NCBI RefSeq assembly: GCF_001483755.1
Contig: NZ_LQBK01000011.1
Coordinates: forward strand, 120,263-184,262
DNA: 64,000 nt
Direction of reading: 5' to 3'
DNA from: Kocuria rosea subsp. polaris
GTDB taxonomy: Bacteria; Actinomycetota; Actinomycetes; Actinomycetales; Micrococcaceae
Part shown: positions 1 through 8,853 of the stretch, in pieces
Numbering within the stretch: position 1 is the stretch's first letter
Layout of the letters: the number at the start of each line of letters is the position of its first letter
Program-made: the position numbers and the translations under genes
Notes under the pieces: model-generated
What the model saw: only the letters and a program-made list of their open reading frames with translations
Database searches by the model: none
Told to the model about the DNA's origin: nothing

Positions 1-3000
1 GCCGGTGTAGTTGTCCGGCGTCATGCCCTCCGGCCAGTAGAAGGTGCCGAGCACCGTCCTGCTGCGCCGATTCTTCGGCAGGCAACCCAGGATGGTCTCC
101 TGCCGCTGAGCCTGTACCCGCTGCAGTCCGAAGCGGTTGGCGAGCAGACGTGCCAGTCGCTGCGCCTCGATCGGTCCCTCCGCGGCGACGATCTCCTCGA
201 GGTGCTCCCGCACCAGCTGCTTGTTCGTCGGTGCTGTGATGGTATCGAGCACGGCCCGGTCCCCTGCGACCCGGTGAGGAGCGGGCTGGTAGGAGCCCGC
301 CGTCGCATCCTGCTCCGCCGGGGAACTCGGCCGGACGGAACCGAGGGGCTCGATCTCGGCCGGATCCTCGGGTGCCTGCGACTGCCGTGAGGCCGTTCCC
401 ACGTTGCCGGCCACGAGAACGTGGTCCTCGTCCGGTCCCGGCGCCGTGGGCGGAGCACCGATCAGGACAGGCTCGCGGTCGGGCCCGCCGCCACGCTCGG
501 CAGCGGACTCCGAAGGAGCCTGCGTGGCCCCGGTCTCCTGCCCGTCGTCGACGGCGTCCTGTGCGGGCGGCTCGTCGGGCTGCCTGACGGCTCGCTGCGC
601 GGTGTCCGCGATCTCCTGGACCACAGCGCTGCGGGAACGGATCCACGCGGGCAGCCAGACCCTTTCGAGGTGCCGCCAGCCCATGGCGCCGGTCAGCACC
701 TGGGTCGGGAGCGCATCCCGGTCGGAGACGATGGTGCGCCGGGCCCAGGCCGGGCCGTCGAGGAGGAGACCGACCCACTCGTGCTCGGGGGATGTGCGTG
801 CGGCGAGGTCCACCCGGAAGTTCGACATGCCGATGTCCTCGGCGACCTCCAGGCCGGCCGCACGCAGCGCCGCCGCGACGTCCTGCCGGTGCAGGTCCCA
901 GGACTCACCGGTCGGGCGGTGGACGTCGTCGTGCCCGTGCTCGCGCGCGAAGACGAGGTACTCCCGCAGGTGGCGCAGACCCTCTGAGGAGGTGCGCGCC
1001 AGATCGATGTCCTCCGGGCCGAAGGAGCTGAAAATCCGGATGGCGCGGCGGGCACGGGTGATCGCCACGTTGAGCCGCCGCTGTCCGCCGGCGGCGGTGA
1101 GCGGACCGAAGTTGAGCCGGAGCGTGCCGGTGTCCTTGTTCCGTGAGAAGGCGAGGGAGAACAAGACGACGTCGCGCTCGTCACCCTGCACGTTCTCGAG
1201 GTTCTTCACGAACAACGGGTCCTCGGCGCGCACCAGCGCGTTCTGGACGACGCGCACGGTGGACTGCTCGAGCTTGTCGAGGACCAGGTCCCGCTGCTGG
1301 GTGTTGAACGTGACCACGCCGATCGAGGCATCGGGGTCCTCGCGCAGCAGTTCCACGGTCTCCTCGACGATCCGCTGCGCCTCGACCTCGTTGGTGCGGG
1401 TGCCGCCGGCTCCGCCGTCGAACTCGCCGTCCACGCGCTCCCAGCTGACGCCGAGGCCGGGCCGGGGCTCGGGCGGGGCGGGGAAGCTGGAGAGCTCCCC
1501 GCGGTAGTAGCGTCGGTTGGAGAAGGCAATGAGGGACTCGTCCTGGCTGCGGTAGTGCCACGTCAGGCCGAGGCTCTGCACGTTGGAGTCGACGGCCTCG
1601 GTGAGGATGGAGTCCTGATCGGCGACGGTCAGCCCGTCCTCCCCGGGGCTGTCGAGGTCGTCGTCGCCGGCGGTGGCCGCGAACATCGAGCTGGGCGGCA
1701 TCTGCTGGGAGTCGCCCACCACGACGACGGCCTTCGACCGGCCCATGGCCCCGATGGCGTCGGCCACCCGGATCTGGGAGGCCTCGTCGAAGACCACGAC
1801 GTCGAAGTCCACGGCCCCGACCGGCAGGTACTTCGACACCGAGTGCGGACTCATGAGCAGGCACGGGGTGAGGTCCAGCAGGACGGGCCCGGTCTTCTCC
1901 ATGATCTCCCGGATGGACCCGCCGCGCTTCTGGTGGATGAGGCGGTTGAACTCCGCCTGCTGCTTCGTCAGCTTCTCACGGTTGATGCCGGTGGCGGCGA
2001 GGACCTGCGCCGGCAGGTCCGAGCGCAGGCGGCGGCGCACCTGTCCGGAGAGGTCGAGGTAGCTCGCCACCTGGCGGTCGCGTGCGGCGGCGTCGAAGGA
2101 GGTCAGGTTCGCCTCCTCGAGCGTGTCCGACCGCACCTCGTGCGCCACGGCACGCTGGAGCCGCTCGGTGAGGCCGGTGACCGGCATCGTGCCCGCCCGC
2201 AGGTCGCGAGCCAGGCTGCCGAAGCCGGCGTGCTCCAGCTCCTGGAGCAGTGATTCCACGGCGCGGTAGCTCCGCAGCCGCCGGTCGCGCTGCCGGTCGA
2301 CCTGGTCCTGCCACACGGATGCCGTCGCCGCGAGTCGGTCGAGGACGGAGGAGTCTTTGCGCCACCGGGCGACGGAGGCCTCCGTGGCGCCCAGGAACTC
2401 CACGGTCGACGACCACGCCTCCACGAAGGCGGCTGTCGTCGGGCCGAGCCCGATCCGGGTGGTGGCACGGCCGGTGGTGGAACCACTCGTTGTGGTGAAC
2501 AGTGCGCTGAGGGCATCGTCCTGGTCCGGGAACGCGTCCAGGACGGGCTCCAGTGCTTCGGCGAAAGCCAGGACGGAGGCCGGTACCGAGAGCGGGTCGG
2601 GCGCGGTCAGCGACCACTGGAGGCCGGCGGGCAACAGGGTTCCGGTGCGGTACCGGAGGCCCTGTTCGTCATGCTGTACGGCGTGGAGGGCGTCCAGAAA
2701 GGTCGAAGGGTCTTCCAAGCAACTCGTGTCGGCCGAGACGACGAGGGGGCGCAGACCGTCGATGACCGCTTGCACGGCCTTCCGCTTTCCGAAGAGCTTG
2801 CCCTGGGCTTCGGCCAGGGCCTGCCGGTGGGCGTCGAGGTCGGCGGTGAAGGCGGCCGGGTGCAGCGACCGCAGGAGCGTCTCGTGCCGGGCGAGCACCT
2901 GCCGGATGTCGTCGAGGGCCCGGCGCAGCTCCTGGTGCCACGTCACGGTGAACACCTCGCGGTAGTGGGCCGGGGGCATCGCGCGGTTCGCGTCGACGTC

Positions 3001-6000
3001 CCGGAGCCAGGCGGCGAGGGTCCGCCAGTGCTCGACCTCATCGGTCGTGCGCAGCAGCGCGGCGACGCGTTCGTCGAGGCCGTGCAGCGCGGCAAGGAGC
3101 TGCTGGACCGGCTGGAGCACCGGGCCGCCGTGCTCGTCGTCCGACGTCTGCTCCGGACCGGCCAGCGACCACTCGTCCTGGTCCGGGGCGTGCCCGAGGT
3201 CGGGGAGCAGCTGCTCGAGGGCGCTCGCGGTGCGGAACACCGTCTCCGCGCGCTCGGGATCGGCCACCAGCGTGCCGGGGACGACGATGTCCTCCCGCAA
3301 CTCCGTGCCCGTTGCGGAACCGGTGAGTGCGAGGACGTTCTGGTGGGCCTCCCAGACGCTGCGGCCCCGGGTGGGCCGGTGCAGGGCGTGCGGATAGCGG
3401 GCGAGGTCCGCGACGGCGGCGGCGTGCTGGTCCCGGAGGACGCCGAACGCCGACGACGGTGTGCGGACCCGGGCGTCCCACGAGTCCACGAGCTGGCTCC
3501 GCACGCTCTTGATGCTCTGCTGTCTCCCGTGCAGCTCGAGGGTCAGAGGTCCGAGACCGACCTTCTCGAGCCGCCCCCGTACGACCTGCAGCGCGGCCTG
3601 CTTCTCCGCGACGAACAGCACCTTGCGTCCTGCGGCGAGGCTGTCCGCGATCATGTTGGTGATCGTCTGCGACTTGCCGGTGCCCGGAGGGCCCTCGAGC
3701 ACGAAGGTGCGCCCGGCCGTGGCCCAGGCGACAGCCTTCAGCTGCGAGCCGTCGGTGGGGACGGGCAGGTGGCGGCGTGCTTCGTCGTGCTCATCGGTCT
3801 CCGGAGCCTCGACCGGGTCGTCGAAGGGTTCCGTGGGGGTGTTCACGAGGTGCCCGACCAGGGGGTTGTCCAGGAAGGACTCCCAGTTCTCCGAGAGGTC
3901 CCGCCACATCTCGAGCGTCGAGAACTGCAGCATGGCCAGCCGGACGACCGGCTCCACGGTGAACGGCAGGCCGTGCAAAGCCAGGGTCCGCCGGAGCTCC
4001 TCGAAGACGTGGGCGACGTCCATGCCGCTGTCGTCGGCCGGGGGCTCGGCGAGCACGGGGATCTCGAGGCCGTAGTCCTGTTGGAGTTTCTCGATGAGGC
4101 AGTAGTTGGGCCGGGCCTCCGCGCCGTCCTCGACCTGGACGTGGAACGGCTGGTTCTTCCGGCCGGTGAGGGTGACGGGAAGGAGGAAGAGCGGGGCGAG
4201 GCCTTCCTTGCCCGCCCGGTCCTTCCAGGACAGGGCCCCGATGGTCACGAACAGGTTGTTGGCGCCGGTCTCCTCCAGGACGACCTTGGCCTTGCGGCGC
4301 AGTCCGTCCAGCGTCCCCTCGTGCCGTGCCGCGGTGTGGTCGGTGTGCACGACCAGCTCGTTGCGCAGCACCGCTTCGAGCACCTCTTCCGGAAGCTGTG
4401 CGGCGGAGTGCCGGCCCTGGGCGTTGTCGATCTCGGACAGGTCGTCGGCGGGACGCAACCGCAGCCGTTGCCCGCTGGCGAGGATGTCCTCGAGGTCGGG
4501 CAGGGCCCGCTCGGGCACGACGAAGGACACCGAGCCGGTCCTCTTCAGCTTCAGCAGCGGGTTGCGCATGGTCAGGTCCAGCAGCGCGGAGCGCCACCGC
4601 GCCACCCGGGCCGGGTACACGGTGCGGTCGACGGCGGCGCCGCTCCCACTGGCCGAGCGGCGTCCGGAACCGGTCCCGGGGAGGAGAGCCTCGGGAGCCT
4701 TCTCGACCTCGATGACGACGGTGTCACCCTCCACCAGCACACGGGGCAGCGGACGGATGCGGCGGTGCGCGGCGGCGACGTCGAGCACGTGCAGCACTTC
4801 GCCGTCGGAACCCCAGTGCCGGGCAGTGGCCTGCCGGGCGTCGTCGAAGCCGACGTCCTTGCCCTCGACCAGAGCCGTGGTCTCGACGGGCAGCAGGAGG
4901 CCGCCGCGGACGAAGTTCTGGAGGAGACCGCGGTCGCCGAGCGCCAGCTCCGGAAGCTGCGCCTCGGCGGTGAGGAACCCGGCGAAGGCGTGGCCCGGGA
5001 CTCGGACGACGACGGGGTTCAGGCCGGCCTGCTCGAGCGCCGCGGCGTAGGCGACCGTCAGGTCGAGACACGTACCCCATCGCTCGGAGAGCATCCGGTC
5101 CACGGGGCGGATCTTCTGCCCCGTGGACTCGAAGGACGCCGGGGGCTCGGTGTAGCGGATGCCGAAGGAGGCGAGGGCGTCGTAGACCGCCCGGCCGATC
5201 TCCACGGCTCGTTCGGATCCGCTCTGGTAGCCGTCCAGCGAGGAATCGCCGGTGCGCTCCTTCAGCAGGTCGGCGGCGCGGTCGAGGATCTGCCGGACAG
5301 CCGGGGCATTGGGCGTGATGAAGGCCGCCAGCAGTTCGGGGATCGAGCGGGCGTACCACTCGTCCCGGGCCAGCAGCCGCACGCTCGTGGTCCCGGTGGC
5401 CACCGCGCCGTCGACGGTGGCGTTGATCCGCAGCGACACGGTCCGCGCCTCGTCGAGGGCCGCGAAGGCGGTGTGGTCCAGCGGCCAGGCGACGTCCGTG
5501 CCGTCGAGCAGGACCTCGCCTCCCGGACCGACCGTCAGGGGGTCGAAGCGGCGCGGGGTCGCCAGCTCCTCGGAGGAGTCGTCGAGGACGAGGACCAGCT
5601 GCTCGAGCGCGTGAGGCGCCGCCCGGTCGGTGTTGCGGACCCGCACCTCGAGCAGCGGGCTGACCCCGTTGTTGACCAGGGCGTAGTTGACGGCCTCGCG
5701 GAACAGGACGGTGACGGCCAGGGGCCCGGACGTGACGGTCGTCGCGCGGGTGCCGGGCGGCAGGTCGTCCCGGTCGGCGGGGACACCCTCGAGCGCGTCC
5801 TGCGGCGACTCCGCCTCGATCGCCCGGCCGCTGATCTGATCCGGAACGTCTGCGGCGGGCTCGTGCGCCCCGGCGTCCGCGAGCGTCTTCTCCACCGCGG
5901 AAGCACCGGTCTCCTCGGCGGCGGGCGCCGCCAGGCCGAGGCTCTCCAGCAGCAGGCGCATGGTGTCGACGGCGCGCTCGGCGTCCGCAGCCGTGATCGT

Positions 6001-6306
6001 CAGCGGCTCGTGAGCGCAGACGTTGAGGGAATGCGTCAGCTCGCGCGCGTAGCTGCTGTGCAGGGGAGTGATCCGGTGATCGAACTGCTTCCACTCCTGG
6101 ATCAAAAGGCGCAGCAGGAAGCGGGGATCACCGAGGCTGTACCTCCGGACTGGGCGGCCGTTGAGCTTGTCCTCCCGCTGCGCCTGAGCCACCCACGACT
6201 GCGGATCGCCCGGTTCGGGGGCGTGGTCCGCGACCCAGGGGCCGAGGGTGCGGGCCATGGCCAGAGCGGCGCGCTGGATCGCTTCGGACGGAAGGGTTTC
6301 GGGCAC
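1..6306 (-). CDS. Giant HEPN / transglutaminase-like / DUF4011 / SF1 helicase / nuclease / DUF3320 protein (partial, C-terminus off window)
   Basis: 2102 codons are visible; the frame is still open at base 1. The GTG start at 6306 has a GAGGAG ribosome site 7 nt upstream. Domains in order: residues 1-105 resemble the Swt1-type HEPN domain, but the usual arginine of the RNxxxH motif is leucine (LNVCAH). Residues about 405-440 are transglutaminase-like, with Cys413 in WGTCLDLT and a PGHAF histidine. DUF4011 hallmark WRSALLDLTMRNPLL lies near 570-585. Walker A GPPGTGKSQ has Lys878. The SF1 motif II is DEASQ (Asp1507), followed by GDSQQMPPSS. A Vsr/MTES_1575-like nuclease follows, with Asp1833 in VDLA, then LLLDGPAW and SDRDALP. 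A DUF3320-like end runs into the window edge. Related DUF4011-helicase-Vsr proteins are reported as antiphage (hhe type), so defence is the favoured role. That is inferred from architecture only. No partner gene is visible on the right. Confidence 0.85.
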   Translation of the reverse strand, partial: MPETLPSEAIQRAALAMARTLGPWVADHAPEPGDPQSWVAQAQREDKLNGRPVRRYSLGDPRFLLRLLIQEWKQFDHRITPLHSSYARELTHSLNVCAHEPLTITAADAERAVDTMRLLLESLGLAAPAAEETGASAVEKTLADAGAHEPAADVPDQISGRAIEAESPQDALEGVPADRDDLPPGTRATTVTSGPLAVTVLFREAVNYALVNNGVSPLLEVRVRNTDRAAPHALEQLVLVLDDSSEELATPRRFDPLTVGPGGEVLLDGTDVAWPLDHTAFAALDEARTVSLRINATVDGAVATGTTSVRLLARDEWYARSIPELLAAFITPNAPAVRQILDRAADLLKERTGDSSLDGYQSGSERAVEIGRAVYDALASFGIRYTEPPASFESTGQKIRPVDRMLSERWGTCLDLTVAYAAALEQAGLNPVVVRVPGHAFAGFLTAEAQLPELALGDRGLLQNFVRGGLLLPVETTALVEGKDVGFDDARQATARHWGSDGEVLHVLDVAAAHRRIRPLPRVLVEGDTVVIEVEKAPEALLPGTGSGRRSASGSGAAVDRTVYPARVARWRSALLDLTMRNPLLKLKRTGSVSFVVPERALPDLEDILASGQRLRLRPADDLSEIDNAQGRHSAAQLPEEVLEAVLRNELVVHTDHTAARHEGTLDGLRRKAKVVLEETGANNLFVTIGALSWKDRAGKEGLAPLFLLPVTLTGRKNQPFHVQVEDGAEARPNYCLIEKLQQDYGLEIPVLAEPPADDSGMDVAHVFEELRRTLALHGLPFTVEPVVRLAMLQFSTLEMWRDLSENWESFLDNPLVGHLVNTPTEPFDDPVEAPETDEHDEARRHLPVPTDGSQLKAVAWATAGRTFVLEGPPGTGKSQTITNMIADSLAAGRKVLFVAEKQAALQVVRGRLEKVGLGPLTLELHGRQQSIKSVRSQLVDSWDARVRTPSSAFGVLRDQHAAAVADLARYPHALHRPTRGRSVWEAHQNVLALTGSATGTELREDIVVPGTLVADPERAETVFRTASALEQLLPDLGHAPDQDEWSLAGPEQTSDDEHGGPVLQPVQQLLAALHGLDERVAALLRTTDEVEHWRTLAAWLRDVDANRAMPPAHYREVFTVTWHQELRRALDDIRQVLARHETLLRSLHPAAFTADLDAHRQALAEAQGKLFGKRKAVQAVIDGLRPLVVSADTSCLEDPSTFLDALHAVQHDEQGLRYRTGTLLPAGLQWSLTAPDPLSVPASVLAFAEALEPVLDAFPDQDDALSALFTTTSGSTTGRATTRIGLGPTTAAFVEAWSSTVEFLGATEASVARWRKDSSVLDRLAATASVWQDQVDRQRDRRLRSYRAVESLLQELEHAGFGSLARDLRAGTMPVTGLTERLQRAVAHEVRSDTLEEANLTSFDAAARDRQVASYLDLSGQVRRRLRSDLPAQVLAATGINREKLTKQQAEFNRLIHQKRGGSIREIMEKTGPVLLDLTPCLLMSPHSVSKYLPVGAVDFDVVVFDEASQIRVADAIGAMGRSKAVVVVGDSQQMPPSSMFAATAGDDDLDSPGEDGLTVADQDSILTEAVDSNVQSLGLTWHYRSQDESLIAFSNRRYYRGELSSFPAPPEPRPGLGVSWERVDGEFDGGAGGTRTNEVEAQRIVEETVELLREDPDASIGVVTFNTQQRDLVLDKLEQSTVRVVQNALVRAEDPLFVKNLENVQGDERDVVLFSLAFSRNKDTGTLRLNFGPLTAAGGQRRLNVAITRARRAIRIFSSFGPEDIDLARTSSEGLRHLREYLVFAREHGHDDVHRPTGESWDLHRQDVAAALRAAGLEVAEDIGMSNFRVDLAARTSPEHEWVGLLLDGPAWARRTIVSDRDALPTQVLTGAMGWRHLERVWLPAWIRSRSAVVQEIADTAQRAVRQPDEPPAQDAVDDGQETGATQAPSESAAERGGGPDREPVLIGAPPTAPGPDEDHVLVAGNVGTASRQSQAPEDPAEIEPLGSVRPSSPAEQDATAGSYQPAPHRVAGDRAVLDTITAPTNKQLVREHLEEIVAAEGPIEAQRLARLLANRFGLQRVQAQRQETILGCLPKNRRSRTVLGTFYWPEGMTPDNYTG

Positions 6307-6441
6307 GGTCCGGCTCCTCGAGATGTGTGCAAAAGCAGATAGTTGAAAGTGTAGGAGTGGCCCTGGTCGCATTCGCGGTCCGGAGCGTCCGGCCTGTGGG
6401 CGAGTCGGCCCACAACCGAAGGTGCACTCGGGTGCCCCGCC
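6307..6441. other. Intergenic region upstream of the DUF4011 gene
   Basis: This stretch holds the promoter side of the giant minus-strand gene. It contains a relatively AT-rich patch around 6325-6355 (gtgcaaaagcagatagttga) that is a plausible promoter region for it. No gene is supported here. Confidence 0.3.
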
Positions 6442-6588
6442 AAGCCCACCGAGAAGGTCGAGCTGCCGGTATTCCCGGGCGAGCTGGACCTTGAGAAGCT
6501 GCACCGGACCCCGGACGTGATGCAGCAGCACGGCATCAGCGGTGACCCGCTCGACGTCGCGGTTCTCGTCGCGGAACCGGGGCGCTGA
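6442..6588 (+). pseudogene. Remnant C-terminus of a periplasmic substrate-binding protein
   Basis: An open stretch of 48 residues with no credible start reads KPTEKVELPVFPGELDLEKL onward, with HRTPDVMQQHGISGDPLDVA before the stop. The pattern of an Arg-Thr-x-Asp-Val-Met helix followed by a Gly and Asp-Pro-x-Asp-Val is like the C-termini of SsuA/ThiY/NrtA-type ABC transporter binding proteins. Codon use has the high third-position GC of real genes here. It probably records deletion of an ABC uptake gene when the defence gene or its flank arrived. It could instead be a chance open frame. Confidence 0.35.
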
Positions 6589-6638
6589 CGTGCTCCAGGC
6601 CCCTGCCCTCGTCCGCCGCGCCGGTGCGATCCCGCGGC

Positions 6639-6644
6639 TACCAT
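6639..6644 (+). promoter_or_regulatory. -10 element (TACCAT) for leaderless P450 transcript
   Basis: TACCAT ends 6 nt before the ATG at 6651, placing the predicted transcription start on the start codon. There is no ribosome-binding sequence, which favours this start over the upstream in-frame GTG at 6624. Confidence 0.5.
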
Positions 6645-6650
6645 GACCCC

Positions 6651-7940
6651 ATGAGCGACGACCCCCGTCCCGAGACCCGCTGCCCCGTCCCGCACGGCGA
6701 CCGGCGCAGGACCGTCCCGCCCGATGAGCGCGGCGGGCCGCGGGTGGAGGTGCTCGACGGGGTGTGGCACGTGCGGTCCCTGCCCCTGGTCCGCCAGGTG
6801 CTGCGGGAGGCCGACGCCACGGTCCAGGCCGGTTTCAGCGCGGAGACCGCCCGGCAGGGCCTCACCGGTGACCACCCGCCCGTGCTCTACGCGGACGGTC
6901 CCGAGCACCGGCGCCAGCGCACAGCCACCGCGCGGTTCTTCACCCCGGCCGCGGTGAGCCGCCGCTACCGGGACCTGATGGAGGAGCGCGCCGACGAGCT
7001 GGTCGAGCGGATCCGGCAGGACGGCGGGGCCGAGCTGTCCGCGATCACCCTGCGCTACTCCGTGGAGGTCGCCGCCCAGGTGGTGGGGCTGACGAACTCG
7101 GACGTCGACGGCATGTCCCGGCGCCTCGAGCGCTTCTTCAGCGGCCCCGTCACCGGAGCCGCCGGTCCCGGCGGTGCGCCGCGGCGGCTCGCCGGCCGGG
7201 TGGGCGCCGTCCTCGGATCCCTGCGGCCGATGTGGGCGATGAACGCGTTCCGGCTCAAGGACGTGCGCCCGGCCATCAGGGCACGACGCGAACAGCCCGA
7301 GGAGGACGTGGTCTCGCACCTGCTCGCGGAGGGCTACACCGACCGGGAGATCCTGGTCGAGTGCGTCACCTACGCCGCCGCCGGCATGGCGACCACCCGC
7401 GAGTTCATCGCGGTGGCCGCCTGGCACCTGCTGGAGGACGACCGGCTGCGGCAGGAGTACCTCGCGGCCGACGAACCGGCCCGGCACGGGATCCTGCACG
7501 AGATCCTGCGCCTGGAGCCGGTGGTGGGCCACCTCTACCGCCGGACCACCCGGGACCTGGTCCTGGAGGACGGGGACGAGCGCCACGAGGTGCCCGCCGG
7601 GGCCCTGCTCGACCTCTACGTCCGTCAGGCGAACGCCGACGAGCGGGCGCTCGGGGAGGACGCCCGGCAGCTGTGCCCGGAACGGTCCCGGCCGCGGAGG
7701 ATCCGGCCCGAGGTCATGTCCTTCGGGGACGGCGCCCACCGCTGCCCGGGCGGGTTCCTCGCGATCCAGGAGACCGACGTCTTCCTGCAGCGCCTGCTGC
7801 GGCTGCCGCTGCAGTTCGCCCACCCGCCGCGGGTCTCGTGGGTCGAGCTGATCGCCGCCTACGAGGTGCGCGACGTGGTGCTGCGGGTGCGGGCCGATCA
7901 GGGGTGGCGCACACCCTCCCCGGCGAGCACCGCCCGGTAG
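6651..7940 (+). CDS. Cytochrome P450
   Basis: 429 residues, normal for a soluble bacterial P450. The heme-binding loop is FGDGAHRCPGG, with the thiolate Cys365. The K-helix ExxR is EILR in EILRLEPVVG. The I-helix reads AAGMATTRE, so the acid of the usual AGx(D/E)T oxygen-activation motif is alanine. This may mean altered proton delivery or a peroxide-using enzyme. No ferredoxin or ferredoxin reductase is adjacent, so redox partners must come from elsewhere. The 3' end overlaps the convergent epimerase-like gene by 43 bp. Substrate is unknown. Confidence 0.93.
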   Translation: MSDDPRPETRCPVPHGDRRRTVPPDERGGPRVEVLDGVWHVRSLPLVRQVLREADATVQAGFSAETARQGLTGDHPPVLYADGPEHRRQRTATARFFTPAAVSRRYRDLMEERADELVERIRQDGGAELSAITLRYSVEVAAQVVGLTNSDVDGMSRRLERFFSGPVTGAAGPGGAPRRLAGRVGAVLGSLRPMWAMNAFRLKDVRPAIRARREQPEEDVVSHLLAEGYTDREILVECVTYAAAGMATTREFIAVAAWHLLEDDRLRQEYLAADEPARHGILHEILRLEPVVGHLYRRTTRDLVLEDGDERHEVPAGALLDLYVRQANADERALGEDARQLCPERSRPRRIRPEVMSFGDGAHRCPGGFLAIQETDVFLQRLLRLPLQFAHPPRVSWVELIAAYEVRDVVLRVRADQGWRTPSPASTAR

Positions 7941-8740
7941 CCCTCCCGGTAGGTGGGGTGGCGGAGCTCGAGACCGGACTCCCGCAGCCGCCGGTTGGAC
8001 AGCCGCTTCGAGCCCCGGGGCGGCGCGTCCGCCTCCGGGACGTCCTCGGGCCGGGGGACGCCGAGCTCCTGCGCCAGGAACTCGAGGACCTCCAGCTCCG
8101 GCACGGGCTCGTCGTCCGTGCCGAGGTACAGGGTGAGCGGCTGGGCGTCCATGGTGAGCAGGTGCACGGCGGCGGCCGCGGCGTCGTCCCGGTGGATGCG
8201 GTTGGTCCACGCGGCCCCGGCCGCGACGTCCCCGGAGCGCACCTTGTCGATCAGCCGCGTCCGGCCCGGCCCGTAGATCCCGGACAGCCGCAGGACCGTG
8301 CCGTGGGGGAACTGCTCGTGGAACAGCTCCTCGGCCTCCAGCAGGATCTGCGCGGTGGGGGTCGAGGGGTCCGGCGGGGTGTCCTCGGTGACCTCCCCAC
8401 CGCCGGCGTCCCCGCAGACGGCGGTCGAGGAGATCAGGAGGGCGCGCCGGGGGAGGGCCCCGGCGGCGCGCAGCCCGTCGGCCACGTGCCGCAGCCCGTC
8501 GAGATAGGCCGCGCGGTAGGCCTCGGGCGTCCGTCCGTCCGCGGCCGTGGCGACGACCAGGAGCTCGACGTCGCCCGGCAGCTCGGGGACCTCCGTGCTC
8601 AGGTCCACCGCCAGCCCGGTCAGGGGCGGCGGCACCAGCTCCGCGCGGCGGCGCAGCCCCAGCACCTCGTGGCCCTGCTCGGCCAGCCGCAGCCCGATCT
8701 CCGTGCCCAGGTCTCCGCATCCCGCGATCACCACGCTCAT
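7898..8740 (-). CDS. NAD(P)-dependent epimerase/dehydratase-like SDR
   Basis: 280 residues of the extended SDR fold. The N-terminus MSVVIAGCGDLGTEIG is a Rossmann GxGxxG nucleotide-binding loop. It is followed by arginines (LRRRAE) that would suit NADP. Mid-protein LLISSTAVCGD and IYGPGRTR match sugar-epimerase-like relatives such as the YeeZ group, but the YxxxK catalytic pair is not clear. Its substrate cannot be told. It is convergent with the P450 gene and overlaps it at the 3' end. A weak hexamer (AAGAAT) ends 7 nt before the ATG, so the transcript may be leaderless. Confidence 0.85.
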   Translation of the reverse strand: MSVVIAGCGDLGTEIGLRLAEQGHEVLGLRRRAELVPPPLTGLAVDLSTEVPELPGDVELLVVATAADGRTPEAYRAAYLDGLRHVADGLRAAGALPRRALLISSTAVCGDAGGGEVTEDTPPDPSTPTAQILLEAEELFHEQFPHGTVLRLSGIYGPGRTRLIDKVRSGDVAAGAAWTNRIHRDDAAAAAVHLLTMDAQPLTLYLGTDDEPVPELEVLEFLAQELGVPRPEDVPEADAPPRGSKRLSNRRLRESGLELRHPTYREGYRAVLAGEGVRHP

Positions 8741-8792
8741 GCCCCCGATTCTTCCACGTCCCGCTCCGGTTCCCCCGGCGGCGGCGGCCCCG

Positions 8793-8798
8793 TAGGTT
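8793..8798 (+). promoter_or_regulatory. -10 element (TAGGTT) upstream of FMN-binding protein
   Basis: TAGGTT is suitably placed for a transcript starting near 8805. The message would carry the GAAGGGGA ribosome site in front of the GTG at 8854. Confidence 0.35.
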
Positions 8799-8853
8799 GG
8801 AGGTGGCGGCCGGGCACGTCCGGGCGGCCGAGGCGCACGGGAAGGGGACGACG

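Noticed and set aside
2671..6342. Open frame of over 1200 codons on the plus strand across the giant minus-strand gene
   Set aside because: It is the antisense shadow of the DUF4011/helicase gene. Its translation is Arg/Gly/Val-rich with no known motif, as expected in high-GC DNA.
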